Assembly: GCA_021229015.1 (NCBI GenBank)
Contig: CM037792.1
Span: forward strand, 43,098,226-43,162,225
Direction of reading: 5' to 3'
Source: Solen grandis
Lineage: Eukaryota > Mollusca > Bivalvia > Adapedonta > Solenidae
Length of the DNA stretch: 64,000 nucleotides
This document shows positions 19,642 through 31,400 of this stretch, one piece after another. A program made the translations under genes and the position numbers. The notes beneath the pieces are model-generated. The model saw only the letters and a list, made by a program, of their open reading frames with translations. It did no database searches and was not told where the DNA came from. Each line of letters starts with the position of its first letter. Position 1 is the first letter of the stretch.

Positions 19642-21458
19642 AAATAACTCACGTTTGAGATGACTACTTTTTTGGCACATCCAGAGCGGATTTAGATGTT
19701 TATATACGGACTGCAAAATTGTGTTATGGATTTTGGACCCGCATTTGTGTTTTAATAGTAATACTGCATTACAGTGACTGAGCTGGTTTGAATGTTTATA
19801 ATACTGTGTGCACGAAATGACATCCATTAAAAACGCTTGAAACCCATGCATGGTAAACACCTGGACGACTCTATGATCAACAAGAAGAGGGCCATTGGGA
19901 TCTCCGTGACACGTGATTTGGACTTTGTTGTTATCAGGAGTGATTTTGAACTTTGAACTTTAATTTGATTTGTGCCTGTGGCCAGTGTTGTAGTAATTGA
20001 TGCTAGTGTTGACATTCTATTGAGGTTCACGTGAGTAACTATTTTTATAGATATTTGCATAAGTTGCAGTAATTTTGAAATCCAAAGATTTTGTAATATT
20101 TGTTATTATTTTATAAGATACAAAATAACATTTTCATTTACTGCAGCTTGTGTTAAATGTCTCTTGTATGATATTGTAGTATGAAAGTGAGCACTTTCAC
20201 CTTGCATGCGTAATATCTTTCTCTACTTGGGCTTGGAAAAACTTGACAATCTTCTTTCTTTTCCTTAAAGCAAAGCTGTTTTGAACCATTTTATTACAGT
20301 CTTTTATTGAATACGCATAAAATTTACATCAGGGACCTTGTCGTTTTGTTGTTGTTGTTTTTTTCTCTCTCTCTCTTTGATTTGTTTGGCTTGTTTTCTT
20401 GGAACTACTTTTTCTTTATTTCTTTTAACTCTAGAACTATTTTCTTTATTTCGAATTCATACGCATAGCTCGGAACTTTTTTTTTTCTTTTCACTCCTGC
20501 ACTATTTTCTTTATACCGAATTCATCCGAATAGGTTGTAACTATTTTGTATTTATACTCCGGAACTATTTTTTTTTTTGGTCCAAATTCATACACATACC
20601 TGGCTATTCTGTTTATTGAATTTGCATCGTTTTGTGATCTTCTTTCTTTCATTGGTTGATATTATTAGTTGGTCCAGGGATTCATTTATTTGACTTGACC
20701 GAATATTTTCAGATGTTTACAACTGACCTGACATTTATTTATAGATAGTCTAGTACTTAAATAAAAAATAGTAGAAAGATACATTTTTAGGTAAATAGTA
20801 AAAGTAGTTGTATCTTTTGGTAGTTTAGGTGGATCAAACCTAGCAGTTTATAGGTAATTTTGCACAGAGTTGTACACATGTAATGCTGAAGTTACTATAA
20901 ATTGTACTACCCCCCCCCCATACACACACACATTCCAACTCAAAGGTCTGTGCATACCAAATCATTTTTGTTTACAAATATCTTGAAACAGTTTGGTGAC
21001 TTAGCATTTACTTAACTGTTTCAGCTTTTTGAATATATTACGAGCATTTGATATATGCAAATATTATTCAACATTTTAGTTGAAAAATATTTGATATTGT
21101 GATATTTAACAGCATTCAAGTTTAACAACTTTGTTTCTGAATTTGATTTAATTCAGAAATAAATTTGTTTTCGTTTATAATTACTTGGTATACCATACGC
21201 GTTCGCGTGTTCGTACGTCGTTAGTCAAACGCGGACATTTATTCCAACTCGCGATATTTTATATATATATTTTTATTTTTTTCTTTGATGGTTCTCTTGC
21301 AGGTATATTTATAAAATAGCTTGGTTACAGGAAGAGGTTGATAATTATATTGTCTGACCCAAGCTTAGTGGAGTTGGACTTATTTATTTGAACATCACAT
21401 GTTGATGTTAAGATTTTGAATTTCTCATCAACAGAAAGGAGTAGTAGAATAAGACAAA
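19642..21458 (+). other. Leader region upstream of gag
   Basis: No gene. It contains pyrimidine-rich diverged repeats of about 65-70 bp between 20395 and 20600 (blocks of GGAACTATTTTCTTTAT and GAATTCATACGCATA), a poly-C run near 20910, and AT-rich DNA. It may be the untranslated leader of the retroelement. Confidence 0.4.
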
Positions 21459-22598
21459 ATGGAAGGTAATAGTGCTAGATCACAGGAGCTTTCAGAAGAG
21501 GAAATGCGAGTGCTGGATACATTCCATGCTTTAAAGCTAAAGAAACAGACATCGGGAGCACGTGAGATGATAAGGCTGCTGTCATTAGCTGATGAGGATG
21601 AAGTTAAAGAAGAAGAAGAGTATGAGGATGAAGCCTGGGGAAAGAAAACAAAGGAAACAGATGTGGATAAAGAGAAAGATGTGCCACAGCAGAGAGCAAG
21701 TAGTTACCACTATCCTAAGTTGCCAAAGTTTTATGGCGAAGAAGGCAAAGGTGAAGTGAATTGGTCAACTTTTAAATTTGAAGTAGAGGCACTTCAAATA
21801 GAAAAGAGTTTTACGGAGGAACAGATCCTGTTTGGAATTAGGAGAGCATTGATGGGACAGGCAAGTGATAAATACAGGAGAATGGGTCCAAATGTCAACC
21901 TTGATACACTTATGGATATGTTAGAGAGCGAGTATGGGATATTGGACACAAAGGAAACTATATGCAGAAAGTTTTATGGATGCCAACAAGGAGAAAAGGA
22001 GTCCTTATCAGAGTACACATCAAGAGTTGAGGAATGCTACTCACAGGCAGTGAAGCTTAAGGGTATTGAAAGGAATTTAGATCAGTTGAAAAGTGTCATG
22101 TATGAGGGATTGCGAAGAGATCTGAAGAGGATGGCTCAGTATAAATATGAAACAGTAAAGGATTTTGATAAATTTAAAAAAGAGTTAAGGAAGATGGAGA
22201 TGGAGCTGAAGGCAGAGAAAGCTGAGGTTAAGAAGTGTAGTGCAGCTGTAAACATAGAGTCCAAGAGTGAGTTGGGAGAAGTAAAGAAGTTATTGCAACA
22301 ACTCAACAGCAGAGTAGAACAGTTAGAGAAAGAAAAGATGGAAAGAGGAAACGTACAACAAGAAGTTTATGCACAGTCGCAACCATTCTATCATTACAAC
22401 ACGTATAGAGGACCAAGAAGGGGTAGAGGAACACCTTGGAGAAGTCAGAGAGGTAGAGGAGATAGACCCTTTAGAGGACATGGCAGAGGTTCAGGCCAGT
22501 ATGAACCGTATAGGCCTTCCACTGGTGGCCCACAGTCTATGACATGTTGGAAATGTCATGAGCGAGGCCATAGGCAAAGTAATTGCCCAAAAGTTTAG
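21459..22598 (+). CDS. Gag protein of Ty3/gypsy element
   Basis: A 379-codon intact frame. The N-terminal third is acidic and charged. The middle (from about residue 85, YPKLPKFYGEEGKGEVNW) is the retrotransposon gag capsid-like helical domain. A coiled-coil stretch near 250-300 is followed by a Gly/Arg-rich segment (RGPRRGRGTPWRSQRGRG), and the end is a zinc knuckle C363-C366-H371-C376 (CX2CX4HX4C) for nucleic-acid binding. It ends in TAG, and the protease/RT frame continues in the same register beyond that stop. No frameshift was seen within gag, which is therefore the best-preserved part of the element. Confidence 0.88.
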   Translation: MEGNSARSQELSEEEMRVLDTFHALKLKKQTSGAREMIRLLSLADEDEVKEEEEYEDEAWGKKTKETDVDKEKDVPQQRASSYHYPKLPKFYGEEGKGEVNWSTFKFEVEALQIEKSFTEEQILFGIRRALMGQASDKYRRMGPNVNLDTLMDMLESEYGILDTKETICRKFYGCQQGEKESLSEYTSRVEECYSQAVKLKGIERNLDQLKSVMYEGLRRDLKRMAQYKYETVKDFDKFKKELRKMEMELKAEKAEVKKCSAAVNIESKSELGEVKKLLQQLNSRVEQLEKEKMERGNVQQEVYAQSQPFYHYNTYRGPRRGRGTPWRSQRGRGDRPFRGHGRGSGQYEPYRPSTGGPQSMTCWKCHERGHRQSNCPKV

Positions 22599-22712
22599 GT
22601 GCCTTTATGGTTGGGTCGCATCAGGGCACCAACAAAACAAAACGAGACCCAAAATTAGTTAGGAGAAAGTAATGAAGTAAATGTAATCATAGGACGGGCA
22701 GCAACAACAGCA

Positions 22713-24755
22713 TTGCTTGATAGTGGGAGCTGCATTAGTGCTATTGCTGAAAGCTTCTGGAAACAGAACTTGAGTGATTTACCAATCCAACCTTTGACTA
22801 ACTTGATATCCATCGAATGTGCCGATGGAAATCCTTTGCCGTACCTTGGGTACATCAAAACTGAGCTGAGAGTCAGTAGTGGCATACCTAAATCTGAGTC
22901 ACTGCCATGTTTATTTCTTGTTACACCTGACACTCAGTACTCAGCCAAAACACCCGTTATATTGGATACAAACATATTGAAAGAGCTATTGGATGAATGT
23001 AGCACTAATTTTGGTCCACAGTTTTTACAAAAAGCCGACTTACATGTGCCCTGGTATTTAGCTTTCCGTTGCATTCTAATCAGGGACAGAGAACTAAAAA
23101 GGAACAAAAACAGATTAGCTCAACTCAAGTCTGCAGAACCAGGAAAGATAATTTTAGGACCAAATGAAACCAAGGATATTAGATGCTATACAGACAAAGA
23201 AGTTGATACAATACAAACAACAGCCATTACAACTGAGACAGATAATTCTGGATTGCCTCATTTTGTTGACATGACACCATCCGTTGTCAACTACCAGTAT
23301 GGGCATGGAATATCAATGATAGTTAACTTATCAAACTTGACCACAAACAGTGTTGTAATTTCGCCCAAAACAATAATATGTGAGCTACAACCAGTAACTA
23401 TTGAAGATGATGCGTCCGACATTGATTCCAGAAGAGGTTCGAAGAGTATATTACATGATATAAAGATTGATGATCAAAAGATTTTAAATCCAGATCAGAA
23501 GAAACAGATATATAATCTTCTTGAAAAACACATAGACATCTTTTCAACTGCTGAAGACGACATAGGTAAATGCGATATGATTCGACATAGAATTGACCTT
23601 GTAAACGACACACCTTTCAAGCAGAGACATAGACAGATACCACCTCATATGATTGATGAAGTCAGGAATCATCTGGAGCAACTTTTGTCAGCAGGTGTCA
23701 TTCGAAAGTCAAAGTCGCCATGGTGTTCAAATGTAGTCCTTGTTAGAAAGAAAAATGGAAAATTACGCATGTGCGTTGATTATAGACAACTGAACAATAT
23801 CAGCGTTAAAGATGCTTATGCCCTACCTAGGATTCAAGAAGTTTTTGACATTCTACATGGTTCTAAATTTTTCTCAACAATAGATATGAAAAGCGGATAT
23901 CATCAAGTCGAAATAGAAAAGTCACATAAAGAACGCACCGCCTTTACTGTTGGCCAACTTGGATTTTTTGAATACAACAAAATGCCATTCGGATTATCTA
24001 ATTCACCCGCTACCTACCAACGCCTTATGGAAGAAGTCTTAGGACCGTACAACATGAAGATTTGTTTCATCTATTTAGATGACTTGATTATTTTTGCAGA
24101 TACCTATGAAGAACATCTCCACCGTTTAGATTTAGTTTTGACACGTTTGGCGGAATGCAACTTGAAATTATCTGGTGAAAAATGTTTTTTTATCCAGGAG
24201 AGGATCAAATTTTTAGGCCACGTTGTATCAAGTGAAGGCGTTGAAACTGATCCAGCAAAAGTAGACAAGATTAGGAATTGGCCAACACCTAGGAACGCAG
24301 ATGAACTCCGATCATTTATTGCATTCGCTGGTTATTACAGGAGATTTGTTGCGGACTTTGCCAAGATTACAAAGCCATTGACCGACCTACTTCCTCCAAC
24401 TACAACTAAAATGAAAGGCAGCAAGAAAATTCAGAAAGAATGGCAGTGGACCGAAACAGAGCAAGACATCTTCGACAAGTTGAAATTAACTCTTTCATCT
24501 CCACCTATTTTGGCGTACCCTGACTTCGATAAAAAATTTGAGCTTCACACAGATGCAAGTTGCACAGGTTTAGGAGCAGTTTTGTACCAGGACAAGAAAG
24601 TTATTGCTTTTGCTAGCAGATCCCTAACAAAGTCAGAACGAAATTATCCTGCTTTCAAGCTCGAATTTCTGGCTCTTAAATGGGCAGTCACCGAAAAATT
24701 TCATCAGTATCTGGCAATAAAATCATTTACGGTTCTACTGACAGTAACCCACTGA
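22713..24755 (+). pseudogene. Protease, reverse transcriptase and start of RNase H of Ty3/gypsy element
   Basis: The frame is open from about 22660, just after the second TAG. The aspartic protease motif LLDSGSCISAIAESFW sits at the very start. RT motifs follow: SPWCSNVVLVRKKNGKLRMC, then FSTIDMKSGYHQVEIE, then MPFGLSNSPATYQRLM, and the catalytic YLDD near residue 455. RNase H begins with LHTDASCTGLGAVLYQDKK. A one-base shift near 24712 breaks the frame after EKFHQYL; the final residues to 24755 are out-of-frame reading. The first Met at 22713 lies inside the protease, so it is not a true start. Confidence 0.85.
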
Positions 24756-26047
24756 CATACATCCTAACGTCAGCTAAGTTGGATGCAACTGGTCAGCGAT
24801 GGGCTGCAGCACTTGGACAGTATAATTTCGAAATCAGATACAGATCTGGTCTTCAAAATGCCGATGCTGATGCCATGAGTAGGTACCCACACAAAAGAGT
24901 TTCAGAGGGCAATGATGATTTTGTTAGGCTTGGAAATAAAGAAGTAAAAGCCATCTGTGGATCTGTTGTAACACCACCATTTATTGAGGTCTTACCAACT
25001 AATACAATTGACATTGTTGAGGCAACAGAACATCCAGCTGGACAAACAATGGCTCAAATAGAATTCCGAGAAATAAGAAGAAAACAAAGAGAAGATAGTT
25101 TGATAGAACGATGGAGAAGAGCAGTGATAGACCAATGCCTCCCAGGATTAGACAGTTGTAAATCAAAAGAAGATCGATCAATGCGGAAACAATTTAACAA
25201 CTTTAAAATGATAAGAGGAATTTTATACAGAGAAACCAAAGTCGATAACAACAATATTACAAAACAGTTAGTTTTACCATCAGTTTACAGAAAGGATGTT
25301 CTCAACGGACTTCATAATGACATAGGCCATCCCGGCAGGGATAGAACATTGTCGCTTTTGAAACAGCGATACTATTGGCCAAATATGTACTCAGACGTCG
25401 AGAAATGGGTAAGCAGATGTGATCGTTGTTTACGGAGAAAATCCTCAACAAATGTGACAGCTGAGTTAGTCAACATTATCACTCAGTATCCTTTGGAATT
25501 AGTCTCTATGGACTACCTGACATTGGAATCTTCTAAAGGTTACGGCAATATATTGGTCATTACAGACCATTTCACCAAGTTAGCTCTGGCTATACCAACA
25601 AAAAACCAGACAGCCAAAACTACTGCCGAAGCATTTTACAACAACTTTGTTGTTTATTATGGAGTTCCTACCAGGATACATACTGATCAAGGGACTAACT
25701 TTGAGTCAGATCTGATGAAGGAGTTGTGTAAGCTGATGGGGATACAGAAGTCAAGGACAACCGTATACCATGGAATGGGGAATGGATGCGTGGAACGCTG
25801 GAACAAGACGCTCTTGAACATGTTAGGCACTCTTGATCCAGACAAAAAGCCAAATTGGAAGTCCTATGTACTATCATTCACTTACGCATATAACTGCACA
25901 CCCCATGAAACAACGAAGATAGCCCCATTTGAATTGATGTTTGGCAGATGCCCAAAACTACCAATAGATGCCAAATTCGAATCACTTGAAGATGATTCTG
26001 TAAAAAAATCCGCTAGGGAATATGTAGATGAGCTAAGAGATCGATAG
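24680..26047 (+). pseudogene. RNase H end and integrase of Ty3/gypsy element
   Basis: True sequence resumes at about 24714 with GNKII, then TDSNPLTYILTSAKLDATGQ. The RNase H end (AADAMSR-like NADADAMSRYPHKR) is followed by the integrase zinc finger (H..H..C..C, from HNDIGHPGRDRT to CDRC). The catalytic core has D in SMDYLTL, D in IHTDQGTNF and E in GCVERWNKTLL, the last two separated by 35 residues (DX35E). The usual YNCTPHETTKIAPFELMFGR follows. The frame stops at 26045 by a frameshift. Confidence 0.87.
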
Positions 26048-26093
26048 AACAGGCGCATACAATTAAAAGTTAGAAATAGGAGATAAAGTTCTT

Positions 26094-26923
26094 TTGAAAA
26101 TTCTGTTTTATGAAGGGAAACACAAAATAGCGGACAAGTACGAACAAGAAGTATATGAGATCGTGGATCAACCAAGAGAGGACATTCCAGTTTTTAGAAT
26201 AAGGTCGAAATCGGGAAAAGAAAAGACAATACATCGTAACCATCTCTTTCCATTATGTTCATCTGAACCCGAGGTATCAGATGATGATGAAAAATTGGAA
26301 GGTGAAAAGGTTGACAATACTAAGGTGTTGTCAGAGGAGTTAGCTAAGAAAGTGAAGGAGGCTAAGATGGATAAGTGTGGCGCCACGAATGGAGAAGAAG
26401 CTGAAGATGATGACGATTCGTGCGATGAATGTGTAGAATGTGCACATTTTGGTGGGGACGCCCACAGCACTGAATGCAAAGTGAGAGAAGCAGAGCAAGA
26501 GATTTGGACACCGAAGCCAGCGAAGAGAAACAGGGATGCGCATCCACCAGCAGAAAGAAGAAAGAGCAAAAATAACAAGAACTAGAAGGTCAAGTCACAG
26601 AAACAACCAGGGCTGAGGTTCATAGAGAAGAGATTGGAGCAGAAACGGACCAAGAGATTCAAGAGATAGAAAGAGAAGACGATGTAGAAGAGGATATACC
26701 CGACGTAACAGTTAGAACTACGCCCACTCCAGCGCCTAGAAGGTCGGGAAGAGTTCGTAGACAACCAAAACGCTATGAAGACTATTATATGGCATCTATT
26801 AACACTGTAAACAGACGTAGAGACCATCGGTTGCACGCACTTGATGTATTTATATCTTCAGGAGCACTTGATGAAGTAGACACAGATGTTGTCCAGAAGG
26901 TGATCAACGCAGTTATGAAATGA
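26094..26923 (+). pseudogene. C-terminal integrase tail of Ty3/gypsy element, two frames
   Basis: ILFYEGKHKIADKYEQEVYE then IVDQPREDIPVFRIRS looks like the GPY/F-type module after integrase (KL.P...GPY.V). IHRNHLFPL closes it. An acidic Asp/Glu-rich tail with a short Cys/His group (DSCDECVECAHFGGDAHSTE) follows to TAG at 26583. A second frame (26576-26923) continues with RRSGRVRRQPKRYEDYY, a typical ending of such polyproteins, to TGA at 26921. One frameshift near 26575 therefore separates the two parts. Confidence 0.7.
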
Positions 26924-27094
26924 TGTTTTAAAATTTAAATACTGTAATGTAAAATGCTATAACATGCATTCAGAATTTCAATTAAATTAACTACAATTAT
27001 TTGTGTACATAATGATTTTTGTTTTAATTAAACTCCAAATATTTTAACTTATCTACATGGTTGGATGGTAACCTCGTGTTGGGAACACTTTGTT

Positions 27095-27110
27095 AAAAGG
27101 GGGGGAAGAA
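27095..27110 (+). promoter_or_regulatory. Polypurine tract of the gypsy element
   Basis: AAAAGGGGGGGAAGAA, 16 purines, then CCTGTCAA. A 3' LTR beginning TGTCAA is possible at 27113, but it is cut by the gap. Confidence 0.6.
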
Positions 27111-27249
27111 CCTGTCAATTTAACTATGTTGAACATGTAGCACATGTTTACTGCCTATCATGATGTAAGACGATAGTACATGTAGTTGAATTTGTAGTTT
27201 GTGTAGTAAATATACGCAACTAGTTTAATCACTGAGGTATTAGTGTGAT

Positions 27250-27349
27250 NNNNNNNNNNNNNNNNNNNNNNNNNNNNNNNNNNNNNNNNNNNNNNNNNNN
27301 NNNNNNNNNNNNNNNNNNNNNNNNNNNNNNNNNNNNNNNNNNNNNNNNN
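27250..27349. other. Assembly gap of 100 N
   Basis: Exactly 100 N, the customary scaffold-join length, so the true distance is unknown. It falls where the 3' LTR of the gypsy element should be. Confidence 0.99.
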
Positions 27350-27740
27350 TGCACTTAATTCACGCATAAAGCTATACCCAGTACAAAAAATAACTATACC
27401 CAGTACACTCTGAAAAAACTTTTCACGTATATATATTTTTATAGAGAAAACTTTGATGGACAATTTTGGAACATTGTACACGCTGAAGAAAAGGAACAAA
27501 TCGTCCGATTCAGATTTGTTTATTTACTATGTAGGTTAAGTAATATCTTAGATAAATGGGAACGCCAGTAAACATTTTCAGCGAGCAGTCATGTTTAAGG
27601 ACATTAATTTCCTTCTTTCAAACATAGCTTGAAGCTTCTGCACATTGCAAGATAAATAAAACACTTGTCAATATTAATCAATGAGTATTTATGTCTTTAC
27701 TTACTTAATAACAGAAATGTCGTTTTAGATTGAACCAACG
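27350..27740. other. Spacer between gap and LINE
   Basis: AT-rich; a short direct repeat (TATACCCAGTACA, twice, 27372-27405) is the only structure seen. Confidence 0.5.
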
Positions 27741-27752
27741 TATCGACTTGGT

Positions 27753-28388
27753 GTGTTGTTTTCTGCTCATTTGGGCTGCTTTATCCGGTTTACGGTGTCC
27801 CACCGTGACAATGATGCCCCGATGGCATACATACACATACAAATTTTTATTTGTGGAGACTTTAATAGCCGTATAGGAGACTTAGATGACCACATTGCTG
27901 GTATTGATCATATTTCAAGTAGGGATGTGAAGGATTTTCTTGTTGATTTTTTGATTAACTCTAACTTTTGTGTGCTGAATGGTAGAAATTGTATACAAAA
28001 CAATTTTACATCGGTTTCTGTTAAAGGGGCTTCTGTTGTTGATTATTGCTTAGTACCACATAATAATTTAGATAATTATTCAGATTTTTGTGTAACATTA
28101 ACTACAGATGTTATAAATAAGTGCAACAATATTGGTAGTCTTGCCCCAACATCATTACCAGATCATTCACTTTTATCTTGGAAAGTATTGTATAGCAGTT
28201 CACATAAAACATCCACATCGCTTCCAGTTGATAATGATAATGATCAATTTGTCAAATTTGATAGAAGTTATTTTGATCACAATTTTATGAATTGTAAAAA
28301 TATATTAGTTGATGTAAATAGAACAATTAACTCTTTGGAACAAGGTTTAAGTACACAAAATGATATTAATTTAGCTTTTGAGAAATGA
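27753..28388 (+). pseudogene. LINE endonuclease (EEP) C-terminal half
   Basis: IQIFICGDFNSRIGDLDD carries the GDFN motif. GASVVDYCLV and LPDHSLLSW supply the later Asp and the (S/P)DH catalytic His of APE-type nucleases, which nick target DNA to start reverse transcription. The first 28 or so residues do not look like the domain, so true homology probably begins near 27825. It stops at TGA 28386-28388, and the same frame continues at once into the RT linker, so this is a nonsense mutation, not a gene end. Confidence 0.8.
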
Positions 28389-28409
28389 TGTGATATTGTC
28401 AAAGGTGCC

Positions 28410-29771
28410 ATGTTTTCTAATATTCCCCATAAAACTATTAGAACTGGGACAGGTTCTTGCTTTAGAAAACGTCGTCCAGGGAAGCCCTGGTGGTCTAGCC
28501 AGCTCTCAGATTTATGGTCTAAGTTGTCACTAGCTGAAAAACGGTGGTTGCGATGTAATAACAAAGCAGAAAAGACAAAGCTTAAAGCCCAATATGTAAA
28601 TATTCCTAAGACGTTTGATGCTGAAGTACAGAGGGCAAAGCGTCGTCATTGGTATAATGTTCAGAATGACATACTGGAAGAAAGTAATGTTGACCGTCCT
28701 AGTTTTTGGAAGTCGATAGGTAAAATTGGTGTTACACAAGCTCATAAAAAACCAGTTCCTGATGAAGTTATACTGGATGATGGTACATTTTCTTCTGATC
28801 CTATTGATATTTTACATAAATGGAAGACAGGTTTTTGCACTTTGTTTAATAACCCAGATGTAAAAAGTAATAGTGAGTATATTTTTAAAAATACTGATAA
28901 TGATACACTTAGTTTTAATTGTGATATTTCTATTTTAGAAGTAAAAAGGGCTGTCGATGATAGTAAAAGTGGTAAAGCGTGCGGTGTAGACGGGATACCC
29001 TCTGAAGCTCTAAAGAATGACACTGCTGTTTTGTTTTTACATGCTTTATTCAATGTATGTTTTAAAAGTGGCACTATTCCTTTTATATGGGGTAAAAGTA
29101 TCATCAACCCTATTCCGAAGTCTGGAAATACGGATCCTAGAAACCCACTCTCTTATAGAGGTATTTCATTGTCATGTTCTGTGTATAAATTGTATTGTTA
29201 TGGTTTGAATAAAAGGCTTAGCAAATGGGCTGAAAGCCACAATATCATTGTTGATGAACAAAATGGGTTCAGAAAAAATAGAAGTACAATAGACCACGTG
29301 TCTACTCTTACAAATATTATTGATACTAGGAAAAAGTGTAAGCGATCTACATTTGCAGCTTTTAAATATTTTAAGAAAGCATATGATTTTATAAATAGAA
29401 ATTTACTTTGGAAAAAATTGTTTGATATTGGCATAAAAGGTAAAATGTTATCTGCTGTACAATCTTTATACAGTTCTGTTTATTCAAGTGTGAGAGTCAA
29501 TTCTAAACATACTGAATGGTTTAATGTAAAATCTGGCTTGAGACAGGGATGTTTGTTATCCCCCCTGTTGTTCAATTTATACATTAATGACCTTGCAATA
29601 TATCTGAAATCACTTGATATTGGTGTTGATTATGGAAAGGAGAGAATTTGTATTTTATTGTATGCAGATGATATTGTCCTGCTAGCAAAAGATGAAAAAG
29701 AGTTACAGTGTCTATTAAATGCTTTGAATAATTGGTGTAACATCAATAATATGTACATTAATAGTAGTTAA
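28410..29771 (+). pseudogene. LINE reverse transcriptase
   Basis: 453 codons. RT blocks in order: KSGKACGVDGIPSEALKN, then NPIPKSGNTDPRNPLSYRGI, then DEQNGFRKNRSTIDHV, motif A-like AAFKYFKKAYDFINRNLL, motif B GLRQGCLLSPLLFNLYINDL, and the catalytic LLYADDIVLLAKDEKEL. It ends in TAA at 29769-29771. The downstream frame (SHIVHFRTSS, then the thumb region) is in register, so the stop is a mutation within the protein. The Met at 28410 is internal. Confidence 0.88.
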
Positions 29772-29819
29772 AGTCATATAGTACATTTTAGAACCTCGTC
29801 TATTAATAAGACTTCAACA

Positions 29820-30578
29820 ATGTTTAAGTGTGGGGCACATGCCATAAACATTGTGGATAGGTATATGTATTTAGGTTTGATGCTGCAAGAACATTTAGAT
29901 TTTAATGTAACAGCAAATATTGTAGCTCAAAGTGCAAACCGGGCTCTTGGTCTTCTTATTGCAAAACGTAAATTGGCAGGTGGCCTCCCCTTTAATGTAT
30001 TTACTCATTTGTATGATTCTTTAGTGTGGCCTGTTATTAGTTATGGTGCTGCTATCTGGGGATACCGATCCTACTCCTGTATAAATGCAGTACAGTATCG
30101 TGCTATGCGCTTCTTTTTAGGTGTCGGTAGATATACACCTAATGCAGCAGTTTTAGGTGAAATGGCCTGGGTACCCTCAGATATCAGACAATGGAAGTTT
30201 ATATGTATTTATTTGGCTAGATTGTCTAACATGAATAACAGTAGAATTAATAAAAGGGTAGCACTTAATGCTGCTTCAACAGCAAATAGGTCATGCAAAA
30301 ACTGGTTTTACTATGTTAATTTTATGCTTAAAAAGTGTGATGCACAGCAATATTGTGATATTAGTAAGTCCATCCCGAAGCTTTCTTTAATAAATATTGT
30401 TACAAACAAATTACAGGAGGGACATTTGTCAGACTGGTTAAAAACTTTGAATAGTGCTACAGGCACGTCTGGTCGTGGTGGTAATAAGTTACGCACTTAC
30501 CGTCTCTTTAAAACCAGTTATGAGACAGAAATGTATTGTAGTTATTTTGCCCCCACGCCATCGTGCTGCATTTTGTAA
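29820..30578 (+). pseudogene. LINE RT thumb and connection region
   Basis: VDRYMYLGLMLQEHLDFNVT follows RT as the usual YLG motif. VWPVISYGAAIWGYRSYSCI then AVQYRAMRFFLGVGRYTPNA match the segment between RT and the C-terminal zinc knuckle in APE-type LINEs. The last residues after about 30545 are out of frame because of a one-base change; the correct reading continues in the next entry. Confidence 0.82.
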
Positions 30579-30885
30579 ATTTCGATGTGGTGTCGCCCCT
30601 TTACGTTTAGAAACTGGGCGTTATGAAGGATTAGGCATTTCTGATCGAGAATGTCCTTTCTGTGACAGTATTGAAGATGAAAGCCATGCTATTTTTGATT
30701 GCTCTATGTACAATGATATACGAGAAACATTATTTGAGAAAGCAACAGCTATAAATAATTCATTTGGTGTAATGTCTAAAACTGAACAACTTATATTTTT
30801 ATTCACAAATAATGAGATGATTAGGATTTGTGCCAAAACTTGTTTTATCATATTACAACATCGTCTTTTATTTATTTGTAAATAA
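30454..30885 (+). pseudogene. LINE C-terminal zinc-knuckle region
   Basis: From about 30560 the frame reads RAAFCKFRCGVAPLRLETGR, then the knuckle CPFCDSIEDESHAIFDC (C-x2-C-H-C), then a helical end to TAA at 30883. Residues before 30560 are out-of-frame reading. This knuckle is shared by many LINE clades and is thought to bind RNA or target DNA. Confidence 0.82.
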
Positions 30886-31139
30886 TAAATTTAGTTATTT
30901 CACAAGAAACATGTTGATTCTGTCAGCTATATAGATATGTGTATATTTGTGTATATAAGTATATACATGCATATATGAATATATTTAATTTTTAGTCATT
31001 ATGTCTCTTAAAATTCTTAAATAGAATGGTTGTAACATGTTTTTTTATGGTTGTATATATGTATATGTATGTATGTATACGAATGAGACAAAAATAAAGT
31101 TTATATATATATACATTTGTCACAACAAAATACTGATAT

Positions 31140-31400
31140 AAACCTGTATCATTTTTTATGATGATATGAAGTCATTTTCATAGAAAAAAAAGCTCAAATC
31201 AAAGAGAAACTCGAGGTAGAACAATCAATTTCACAATGTTTATCCAACCGTGAAATATAGGCCACACTCACAGCCATTTATCTCCATAAATATCAATTAG
31301 TTTATATCATGATGAATATGTTTACCAAATTTCATGATGATTTGAAGTCATCTCCACAAAAAAAGTTAAAAACAAAAGAAAACCTGATGATAATAACGAG
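31140..31400. repeat. Diverged ~185-bp tandem pair
   Basis: A block like ATGATGATATGAAGTCATTT (near 31157) recurs as ATGATGATTTGAAGTCATCT (near 31335) with similar A-rich flanks. It resembles dispersed bivalve satellite-like repeats; no coding content. Confidence 0.6.

Larger units (their letters stand above)
21459..27110 (+). mobile_element. Ty3/gypsy LTR retrotransposon, decayed, LTRs not resolved
   Basis: The order gag, protease, RT, RNase H, integrase (with H2C2 zinc finger) and an acidic C-terminal tail is that of Ty3/gypsy elements. Coding is broken by two TAG codons between gag and protease, a frameshift inside RNase H, and breaks after the integrase. A polypurine tract at 27095-27110 marks the 3' end of the internal region. 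The expected 3' LTR runs into the assembly gap at 27250, and no matching 5' LTR was found. Confidence 0.85.
27753..31105 (+). mobile_element. Non-LTR (APE-type LINE) retrotransposon, 5'-truncated and inactivated
   Basis: One protein is readable from an endonuclease C-terminal half through RT to a C-terminal zinc-knuckle region. Frame is kept except for TGA at 28386, TAA at 29769 and a frameshift near 30550. The 3' UTR is AT-rich and runs to an AATAAA at 31092 and a TATATA stretch. The N-terminal endonuclease half is missing. The clade was not determined. Confidence 0.85.

Noticed and set aside
20338..20619. 93-codon frame rich in Phe/Leu
   Set aside because: Reading of T-rich imperfect repeats in the retroelement leader.
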